The notes under the pieces were generated by a model that did not search any database, had not been told where the DNA came from, and saw nothing but the letters and a program-made list of their open reading frames with translations. Positions 7,505 to 12,863 of a stretch of 12,863 nt of DNA are shown here, piece after piece. Position numbers and translations under genes: made by a program. Source of the stretch: Alphaproteobacteria bacterium (lineage in GTDB: Bacteria; Pseudomonadota; Alphaproteobacteria; UBA7887); the NCBI GenBank assembly GCA_028289725.1, contig JANQOH010000388.1, positions 1 through 12,863 on the forward strand. The letters run 5' to 3'. How positions within the stretch are numbered: the stretch's first letter is position 1; each line of letters begins with the position of its first letter.

Positions 7505-7672
7505 CTCCGCTCTCCCTCAATTGCGGCCACGGGCCGGCTAGCCGGGCGGGCGCGCTTATATATCAAAGCGCCGCAGGCTTCGAAAGCATGGCCCCTGGCG
7601 CGCCGATCTGCTATCAGATATTGTTACGTTTGTAACCAATTTTTCCTACTCCGTCGCTTCGCAGGCCGGCCC
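7505..7672. promoter_or_regulatory. Divergent control region between the lactamase-fold gene and the monooxygenase gene
   Basis: This 168-bp gap serves two genes pointing away from each other. A minus-strand TATATAA near 7555-7562 (with a weak TTCGAA 16 nt upstream) is a plausible -10 for the lactamase-fold gene. On the monooxygenase side two perfect 5-4-5 dyads lie close together: ATCTG-CTAT-CAGAT at 7606-7619 and GTTAC-GTTT-GTAAC at 7623-7636, the second extending imperfectly outward to ATTG/CAAT. They look like binding sites for a dimeric regulator, which is not encoded in the window. No sigma-70 promoter is obvious for the plus strand. Confidence 0.5.
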
Positions 7673-9358
7673 ATGCAGACGTACGAATTCCCACGTTTCG
7701 CTTTTGAGACGCCACCCGAGTTGGCCGGCAAGGCCGCGCCACGCCGCCGTGTCGCGATTGTCGGCGCTGGGCCGATCGGCCTGGCCGCGGCAATCGATCT
7801 CGCAGGGCACGGTATTGAGAGCGTCGTGCTGGATGACGACGACACGGTGAGCGTCGGCAGCCGCGCCATTTGTTGGGCGAAGCGTACTTTGGAAATATTG
7901 GACCGCCTCGGCGTCGCCGACCGCATGATGCAGAAGGGTGTCACCTGGCAAACCGGCAAAGTCCATTTCGGCGATCGCGCGCTGTATCAGTTTGATTTGG
8001 CGGACGCGGGCCGTCAGCGCTTCCCCGCCTTCATCAATTTGCAGCAATATTACGCGGAGGAGTATTTGGTCGAACGCGCCGGCGAAGAACCGGCGATAGA
8101 CCTCCGCTGGCGCAACAAGGTCGTCGACCTCGATGCCCAGTCGGATGGCGTAACGCTGACGGTGGAAACGCCCGAAGGCGCCTATACGCTCGACGCCGAT
8201 TGGGTGATCGCCGCCGACGGCGCACGCAGCCAAGTACGCCGTTTGGTCGGCTTGGATTTCATGGGCCGCGTCTTCGAGGACCGCTTCTTGATTGCCGACG
8301 TCATCATGCGAGCGGACTTTCCCAAGGAACGCTGGTTTTGGTTCGATCCGCCGTTTAACCCCGACCAGTCCGCACTGCTGCACATGCAAGCGGACAATGT
8401 GTGGCGCATCGACCTCCAGCTCGGTTGGGACGCGGACCCCGACGAAGAACGCAAACCCGAAAATGTCGTGCCGCGCATCAAGCGCATGTTGGGCGACGAT
8501 ATCGCCTTCGATTTGGAGTGGACCAGCGTCTACACCTTCCAATGTCGGCGGCTTGAGAAATTCCGCCACGGCCGAATTTTGTTCGCGGGCGATGCGGCGC
8601 ATCAGGTCTCACCCTTTGGCGCGCGCGGCGCAAACAGCGGCTTGCAGGATGTCGACAATTTAATCTGGAAGCTGGCGCTTGTATTGGACGGCAAAGCGCC
8701 GGACGCCCTTCTCGACACCTACGACGCCGAACGTGTGTACGCGGCGGACGAGAACATACTCAACTCCACGCGGTCGACGGATTTCATTACCCCAAAGAAC
8801 GCGGCAAGCCGGGCCTTTCGCGACGCGACACTTGAACTCGCGACCGATTGGCCTTTTGCGCGCGACTTGGTCAATAGCGGCCGTCTTTCTCGGCCCGCGA
8901 CCTATACCGAGTCGCCGCTCAACAGCGCAGACGCGTTCGGAAACGTCGCGCCGGGCACCCCTTGCCCGGATCTCGCGGTACGCATGGCGCGCGCCGGCGA
9001 GACCGCACGCGACGGCTGGTTGCTCGAATTGCTTGGCGACCGCTTTGCCGTCTTGTGCTTTGGCGTGCAGGCGGCGGCGTCGGCGGGTCTTGGTGATTTG
9101 CCTGCGGACGCCATCCCAATCGCGTTGCTCTGTGTCACCGCCGGCGAAAGCGGGCGCACCGATACGATCATCGACGCCGGGGGCCATTTGGCGCGCGTAT
9201 TCGGTGCGGAACCCGGGAGTTGTTACCTATTTCGGCCTGACCAACATTTGTGTGCGGCGTGGCCGAGTGCGGACGTCTCGGCGATCCGATCCGCCCGCGA
9301 TCAGGCTGTTTGCCAATCGCGGCAGGGCGCCGAACCCACCACCGCGGCAGCGGACTGA
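7673..9358 (+). CDS. Class A FAD-dependent monooxygenase (MhpA/PheA-like hydroxylase)
   Basis: Such enzymes hydroxylate aromatic or similar rings using NAD(P)H, O2 and FAD in the cytoplasm. The 561 residues show the three class A signatures: GAGPIG at 31-36 in the Rossmann fold, the DG motif VIAADGARSQVRR at 178-190, and the GD motif GRILFAGDAAHQVSPFGARG at 300-319, followed by the usual helix NSGLQDVDNLIWKLALVL. Residues from about 420 form the extra C-terminal thioredoxin-like domain of the phenol hydroxylase and MhpA types, ending with RPDQHLCAAW. In related clusters it is often labelled 3-(3-hydroxyphenyl)propionate hydroxylase, but no other catabolic gene is present and I do not assign a substrate. 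The ATG has only a weak ribosome-binding site (GCAGGCC). The DUF2783 gene begins 3 nt after the stop. Confidence 0.93.
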   Translation: MQTYEFPRFAFETPPELAGKAAPRRRVAIVGAGPIGLAAAIDLAGHGIESVVLDDDDTVSVGSRAICWAKRTLEILDRLGVADRMMQKGVTWQTGKVHFGDRALYQFDLADAGRQRFPAFINLQQYYAEEYLVERAGEEPAIDLRWRNKVVDLDAQSDGVTLTVETPEGAYTLDADWVIAADGARSQVRRLVGLDFMGRVFEDRFLIADVIMRADFPKERWFWFDPPFNPDQSALLHMQADNVWRIDLQLGWDADPDEERKPENVVPRIKRMLGDDIAFDLEWTSVYTFQCRRLEKFRHGRILFAGDAAHQVSPFGARGANSGLQDVDNLIWKLALVLDGKAPDALLDTYDAERVYAADENILNSTRSTDFITPKNAASRAFRDATLELATDWPFARDLVNSGRLSRPATYTESPLNSADAFGNVAPGTPCPDLAVRMARAGETARDGWLLELLGDRFAVLCFGVQAAASAGLGDLPADAIPIALLCVTAGESGRTDTIIDAGGHLARVFGAEPGSCYLFRPDQHLCAAWPSADVSAIRSARDQAVCQSRQGAEPTTAAAD

Positions 9359-9361
9359 GCC

Positions 9362-9565
9362 ATGTCGGATCTTTTGCGCAAGGACTTGGGATTCGCGGAC
9401 GGCGATGCGGTCTACGAAGCTCTAATCAATGCGATCAGCGGTCTCGATGATCAACAAGCGATGAAAGTGATGGCCAAGCTGATCCTATTGCTCGGCAACC
9501 AAATCGGCGATCCGGCCGTCATCGAAGCGGCCATCACCGTCGCACGATCGGAAACAGACGGTTGA
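9362..9565 (+). CDS. DUF2783-family small protein, partner of the flavin monooxygenase
   Basis: This 67-residue acidic, largely helical protein (MSDLLRKDLGFADGDAVYEA, then GLDDQQAMKVMAKLILLLGN and QIGDPAVIEAAI) matches my recollection of the DUF2783 family, whose members have the LxxRLILLLANHIGD-like core. No catalytic residues, cysteines or signal peptide are visible. It starts 3 nt after the monooxygenase stop and is surely cotranslated. Small helical partners of this kind may act as a stability or assembly subunit of the flavoprotein, but that is a guess. Function unknown. Confidence 0.8.
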   Translation: MSDLLRKDLGFADGDAVYEALINAISGLDDQQAMKVMAKLILLLGNQIGDPAVIEAAITVARSETDG

Positions 9566-9602
9566 GGCGACCTGCGTGCGGCTGCGGGCCGCTCCGGGAT
9601 CG

Positions 9603-9617
9603 CGCTCACTCTGAGCG
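9603..9617. terminator. Possible terminator hairpin between convergent DUF2783 and DUF1244 genes
   Basis: CGCTCA and TGAGCG form a perfect 6-bp stem with a 3-base loop in the 80-bp gap between two convergent genes. A wider CCGCTC/GAGCGG pairing is an alternative. No T-run follows on either strand, so intrinsic termination is uncertain. Confidence 0.4.
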
Positions 9618-9645
9618 GGGCGTCAATGGCGCGCCGTGGGCCCGC

Positions 9646-9939
9646 TTAGTGGTTGTGTTCGCGGTTGAACGCCTCGACGCGATCTTTCGGCTGCTCGGTT
9701 TGATGCTTGGCCTTCCAGTCGCTATACGGCATGCCGTAGACGATCTCGCGCGCTTCGTCGTAGGAGATCTCTTCGCCGCGGTCCTCGGCCTCGGCCCGGT
9801 ACCATTTCGACAGGCAATTCCGGCAAAAACCGGCGAGATCCATCAGATCGATGTTCTGCACGTCGGTCCGTTCGCGAAAATGCGAGACCATCCGGCGAAA
9901 AGCGGCGGCCTCAATCTCAGTGCGTTTGGCGTCGTCCAT
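9646..9939 (-). CDS. DUF1244-family protein
   Basis: The 97 residues match the DUF1244 family, common in proteobacteria and known structurally but without an assigned function. The hallmark is FRERTDVQNIDLMDLAGFCR followed by NCLSKWY, giving Cys39-x-x-Cys42, and DEAREIVYGMPYSDWKAKHQ at 61-80. The Cys pair and several His residues could bind a metal or be redox active; this is not shown. No signal peptide or membrane segment is present, so it is cytoplasmic. A textbook AGGAGGG lies 5 nt before the ATG, suggesting efficient translation. It appears to be a single-gene unit, convergent with the DUF2783 gene. Confidence 0.88.
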   Translation of the reverse strand: MDDAKRTEIEAAAFRRMVSHFRERTDVQNIDLMDLAGFCRNCLSKWYRAEAEDRGEEISYDEAREIVYGMPYSDWKAKHQTEQPKDRVEAFNREHNH

Positions 9940-10002
9940 TTTGCCCTCCTGCTTCCTAGGGGCGATTACCGTTTGGCGGGACTTTAGGCAAATCGGCCGC
10001 CA

Positions 10003-11163
10003 CTATCCAGAGGCCCGCGCGCTCGGCGACACCCCAATCAAGCTCTCCTGCATCAGCATATCGACGACACCGCGGCCCGCCGCCTCGGGCTCAGCGCCGT
10101 CGGCGCACAGCATGCGCCACACCGCAAGCTGGCGGTGCGCACTGGTGCCATCGCGCACGATATCGCGCGAACGCTCGACTTCGTCGCGGCAATCGAGCGC
10201 CTCGGCGTCGGGCGCGATCATTTCAAGCATTTCGTCGACCAACAGGTCCATCGGCTTGACCTGATCTTCGCCGAAATCAATCAGCCCGAAATCGAGACCG
10301 TAGCGCATCGCCCGCCAGCGGTTTTCGTCGATCAACGCGGTGGGGTAGACGCGGAAGCGCTGATTCTGGCGCCGCAACCGCCACAACATGCGAAATAGGC
10401 ATTGCGTGAGCGCGGCGATGGTTACCGCGTCCTCTATCCGCGTGCAGACGTCGTAGATGCGCGATTCAAGCGTCGGAAACCGAACGCTCGGGCGCACGTC
10501 CCACCACAATTTCGAACCGTCTTCGATCGAACCGGCGGAAACCAATTGCGCCACCATCCGCTCATATTCGTGCCAGCTCGAAATTTGCGGCGGCAGGCCC
10601 GTGCGCGGCAAGCCATCCCACACGGTCAGCCGGTACGACTTGAGGCCGGTGTCTTCACCCTCCCAAAACGGTGACGAGGTGGTGAGCGCGAGCAGGTGCG
10701 GCAGGAAATAACTGAACTGGTTCATCAGATCGACGCGCAGCTCGTCGTCCCCGATCCCAACATGCACGTGCATGCCGCAAATCAGGAGCCTTCGCGCCGG
10801 CGCGCCATACTGATCGTGGATCAGATCGTAGCGGTCTTTGCGCGTATGTTGCTGGCCGTGCCACGTGCCAAACGGATGCGTTGACGCGGCGATCATGCCC
10901 AAGCCGTAACTTGACGCGACGTCCGCAATTTCCCCGCGCAAGCGGCACAACTCGTCGCGCACTTCGCCGGCATTGCTGCACACACGCGTGCCGATTTCGA
11001 TTTGTGTCTGGAGAAATTCGGGTGTTACTTGCTTAGGCAAGCGTTTTTCGCAGTCCGCGACGAAGCCGTCAGGAACTTCCGGAACAAGGTCGCCGGTCGT
11101 CCCGTCGACGAGATAATACTCCTCTTCGACGCCAACCGTGAACGGCGGTGCGCTGCCGGTCAT
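10003..11163 (-). CDS. ybdK: YbdK-type carboxylate-amine ligase (glutamate-cysteine ligase family 2)
   Basis: The 386-residue protein (E. coli YbdK: 372) belongs to the GCS2 branch of ATP-dependent carboxylate-amine ligases. These activate a gamma-carboxylate, classically of glutamate, and join it to an amine such as cysteine; E. coli YbdK has only weak glutamate-cysteine ligase activity. Visible motifs are FTVGVEEEYYLVD at 8-20 (acidic Mg/ATP-binding cluster), TQIEIGTRVC near 53, AASTHPFGTW at 92-101, ICGMHVHVGI at 128-137, SSPFWEGEDTG near 163, WWDVRPS near 220 and PTLESRIYDVC at 230-240. The ATG overlaps the stop of the upstream hydrolase gene as ATGA, so the two are probably translationally coupled. 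The true substrate may be another amino acid or peptide. Confidence 0.9.
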   Translation of the reverse strand: MTGSAPPFTVGVEEEYYLVDGTTGDLVPEVPDGFVADCEKRLPKQVTPEFLQTQIEIGTRVCSNAGEVRDELCRLRGEIADVASSYGLGMIAASTHPFGTWHGQQHTRKDRYDLIHDQYGAPARRLLICGMHVHVGIGDDELRVDLMNQFSYFLPHLLALTTSSPFWEGEDTGLKSYRLTVWDGLPRTGLPPQISSWHEYERMVAQLVSAGSIEDGSKLWWDVRPSVRFPTLESRIYDVCTRIEDAVTIAALTQCLFRMLWRLRRQNQRFRVYPTALIDENRWRAMRYGLDFGLIDFGEDQVKPMDLLVDEMLEMIAPDAEALDCRDEVERSRDIVRDGTSAHRQLAVWRMLCADGAEPEAAGRGVVDMLMQESLIGVSPSARASG

Positions 11164-11933
11164 GACGGCGCCACCATGGTTCGGTGCGCGGCGTCGGCGA
11201 GCGGCCCCGTCAAAACGTCCTTAAGCTGAAAGGCCCAACGCTCGACCCCCGCCGGCGTGTCGATGAGATCTTGGCGAATTTCCAGGGCCACGCTCGGCAG
11301 GCCGCGACCGCTCGCATGATGCGGAAGCGTGAACGTCAGATCGCTGTAGCCGGTATAGGGTTCGTTATCGCCGACCAAGAGGCTCGTATAGCGCTCGAAC
11401 GCTTTGAGGATTGGCGTGGACAAACGCGTATCGTCGTCGTGCAGCACGGCGGCGTGCCACGGCCGCTCGTACCCGTCCATCACCGGCGTGAAGCTGTGCA
11501 CGGCCACCAGTGCCGGCACGGTCTGCGTGCACGCCGCCGCCACCCTTTGAGCAACTTGGTCGTGATACGGGCGATGATACATGTCAGCCCGTCGCGCGGC
11601 CGCCGCGGCGTCCAAGTCTTGGTTGCCCGGCACCACGATGCCGTCACTGATCGGCGGGATCGATTGGGGATGATCGAGCGACCGGTTGGGGTCGATGACC
11701 AAGCGCGAGAAACGGCACAGCACCGCCGGCGCATTCATCAAATCGGCAAGGCGGCGGGTCAGCGGGCCGGCGCCGATATCCCAACCGATATGCCGCGCGA
11801 GCGTCGCCGCGTCGAGTCCCAGATCGTTCAATTCGTCAGGCACCCGATTGCTCGCGTGATCACACACAAGCAGCACACCGGGATCGCCGTCCGGATTGAC
11901 GATTTCGCAAACCTGTTCCGTCGTTCCGTGCAT
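11160..11933 (-). CDS. N-formylglutamate amidohydrolase-family hydrolase
   Basis: Members of this family hydrolyse N-formyl-L-glutamate to formate and glutamate, the last step of one histidine degradation route, as metal-dependent amidases. The 257 residues carry LVCDHASNRVP near 22-32, ARHIGWDIGAGPL near 46-58, RFSRLVIDPNRS near 74-85, VAVHSFTP near 143-150 and SVALEIRQDLI near 214-224, with His/Asp/Glu positions suited to metal binding. No other histidine-degradation gene is near, so the substrate may be a different N-acyl or gamma-glutamyl compound. The GTG at 11936 directly precedes the chosen ATG and could be the start instead; GGAAA lies a few bases upstream. Overlap with the ligase gene suggests they act in one pathway. 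Confidence 0.88.
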   Translation of the reverse strand: MHGTTEQVCEIVNPDGDPGVLLVCDHASNRVPDELNDLGLDAATLARHIGWDIGAGPLTRRLADLMNAPAVLCRFSRLVIDPNRSLDHPQSIPPISDGIVVPGNQDLDAAAAARRADMYHRPYHDQVAQRVAAACTQTVPALVAVHSFTPVMDGYERPWHAAVLHDDDTRLSTPILKAFERYTSLLVGDNEPYTGYSDLTFTLPHHASGRGLPSVALEIRQDLIDTPAGVERWAFQLKDVLTGPLADAAHRTMVAPS

Positions 11934-12010
11934 CACTTTCCGTACTACACCAGGCGCGGCATGGCACGCGCGCTCAAATAGATCAAGCTCTTACAACTTC
12001 GCATCAAGGC

Positions 12011-12039
12011 TTGGGCAGACCCCAGGACGCGCCTATAAA
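12011..12039 (+). promoter_or_regulatory. Sigma-70-like promoter of the DMT transporter gene
   Basis: TTGGGC (12011-12016) and TATAAA (12034-12039) are separated by exactly 17 bp, the ideal spacing, and lie 31 bp upstream of the GTG start. The gap is shared with the divergent hydrolase gene, for which I see no clear promoter. Confidence 0.6.
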
Positions 12040-12070
12040 GGCCCGACCACACTAAGTCGCCGGAGCCTGC

Positions 12071-12863
12071 GTGAGCAACCGATTGGCCTTGATATTGCTG
12101 CTTGCCGGCACATTCGCGATCGGTTTCTCGCCAACCTTCGTACGGCTGAGCGAAATCGGGCCCGTCGCAACCGCCGTGCACCGTGTCGCCCTGGCGCTGC
12201 CGCTCCTGTTCATGGTGCTGGCATTCGAACCGCGCCGAAACGCCACCACGCCGTCGCGTGCCGTGCCAGAGACCTTTGCCGATGTCCGCGACTTGGTGCT
12301 CGCCGGCTTGTTCTTTGCCGGCGATCTGGCGTTTTGGCATTGGTCGATTACCGAAACCACGGTCGCCAACGCCACCCTGTTCGCCACGTCCACGCCCGTC
12401 TTCGTGACGCTCGCCGCCTGGCTTTGGTTCAAGGAGCGCATCACCCGCCGGTTTCTCGCCGGCCTGCTGCTCAGCCTCGCGGGTGCGGCAATGCTTGCCG
12501 GGTCGAGTTACCAATCCGCGCCAGGCCATCTCTACGGCGACTTCTTGGGCGTCGTGACGGCGGTATTCTTCTCCGCCTATTTGCTGACGGTGAAGCGCCT
12601 GCGCCGTCGTATGTCGGCGGCCGCGATCATGGCGTGGTCGGGGCTGGTCACCGCGCTGGTTTTGGCTGCACTCAACCTGCATGCCGGCGAAGCATGGGTG
12701 CCGTTTACCGCGACCGGCTGGATGATCCTGTTTGGCCTCGCCTGGCTGAGCCACGCCGCCGGGCAGGGCTTCGTCGCGCAGGCCTTGGCGCGGCTTCCGG
12801 CCTCATTCTCCGCGGTCGGCATGCTCAGCGAACCTGTGTTCGCGGCGATCATCGCGTGGGTCG
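12071..12863 (+). CDS. EamA/DMT-family membrane transporter, cut by the window end
   Basis: The 264 visible residues begin VSNRLALILLLAGTFAIGFS at a GTG preceded by CGGAG five bases upstream. They hold about eight to nine hydrophobic helices, including ALALPLLFMVLAF, LVLAGLFFAGDLAFWHW, ANATLFATSTPVFVTLAAWL, FLAGLLLSLAGAAMLAG, DFLGVVTAVFFSAYLLTVKR and PASFSAVGMLSEPVFAAIIA. The AWSITETTVANATLFATSTPV-like region and the closing helix with SEPVF are typical of EamA repeats: two copies of a five-helix unit make a ten-helix inner-membrane protein of about 290-300 residues. Only the end is missing. The family exports or imports small metabolites; this member's substrate is unknown. It is divergent from the N-formylglutamate amidohydrolase gene. 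Confidence 0.92.
   Translation, partial: MSNRLALILLLAGTFAIGFSPTFVRLSEIGPVATAVHRVALALPLLFMVLAFEPRRNATTPSRAVPETFADVRDLVLAGLFFAGDLAFWHWSITETTVANATLFATSTPVFVTLAAWLWFKERITRRFLAGLLLSLAGAAMLAGSSYQSAPGHLYGDFLGVVTAVFFSAYLLTVKRLRRRMSAAAIMAWSGLVTALVLAALNLHAGEAWVPFTATGWMILFGLAWLSHAAGQGFVAQALARLPASFSAVGMLSEPVFAAIIAWV

Noticed and set aside
7646..8602. 318-codon minus-strand open frame
   Set aside because: It is the mirror image of the flavin monooxygenase, whose FAD motifs are unmistakable on the plus strand.
11945..12754. 269-codon minus-strand open frame
   Set aside because: It is antisense to the EamA transporter and rich in Gln, Arg, Gly and His, the usual composition opposite a GC-rich membrane protein.
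1..12863. CRISPR array, insertion sequence, prophage, tRNA or toxin-antitoxin module
   Set aside because: I looked for spaced direct repeats, terminal inverted repeats, transposase or integrase motifs and tRNA-like T-loops and found none.

Overview
The window is compact, GC-rich chromosomal DNA (roughly 60% G+C by eye) from a Gram-negative bacterium, most likely an alphaproteobacterium. Three things point there: an outer-membrane lipid transport pair (MlaA, MlaC), a DUF1244 protein, and an ArsR-methyltransferase fusion regulator in front of metF and a MetH-type gene. I see no phage, transposon, CRISPR, rRNA or tRNA. The genes look like housekeeping and accessory-metabolic genes.

Layout. (1) 1-2683, minus strand: a methionine-cycle operon read right to left. 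It holds an ArsR-type DNA-binding domain fused to a SAM methyltransferase domain, metF (TGATG overlap), then the homocysteine methyltransferase part of metH, cut by the window edge. Upstream of the regulator, in an AT-rich island unlike the surrounding DNA, lies a 20-bp near-perfect palindrome (2707-2726), a strong operator candidate. (2) 2740-3330: about 590 bp with no convincing gene. (3) 3331-4762, plus strand: mlaA and mlaC, which move phospholipid away from the outer membrane. They end at a hairpin that probably terminates both mlaC and the convergent ettA. (4) 4841-6532, minus strand: ettA, an ABC-F translation factor. (5) 6554-9565: a metallo-beta-lactamase-fold protein (minus) diverges from a class A flavin monooxygenase and a small DUF2783 protein (plus). 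The shared 168-bp gap carries two dyads. The lactamase-fold protein keeps one metal site and appears to have lost the other. (6) 9646-9939, minus strand: a DUF1244 protein. (7) 10003-11933, minus strand: an N-formylglutamate amidohydrolase-like gene overlapping (ATGA) a YbdK-type carboxylate-amine ligase gene. (8) 12071 to the right edge, plus strand: an EamA/DMT-family transporter with a recognisable promoter, cut by the window end.

How they work together. MetF makes 5-methyltetrahydrofolate and the MetH module uses it, or a related methyl donor, to remethylate homocysteine. The first gene of that operon has a fold that could sense SAM or SAH, so self-regulation through the palindrome is the simplest model. 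The lactamase-fold protein, monooxygenase and DUF2783 protein look like one functional unit, perhaps for an aromatic or other ring compound; no substrate can be read from the sequence. The hydrolase and ligase pair both belong to families acting on amide bonds of glutamate-like compounds and are probably translationally coupled.
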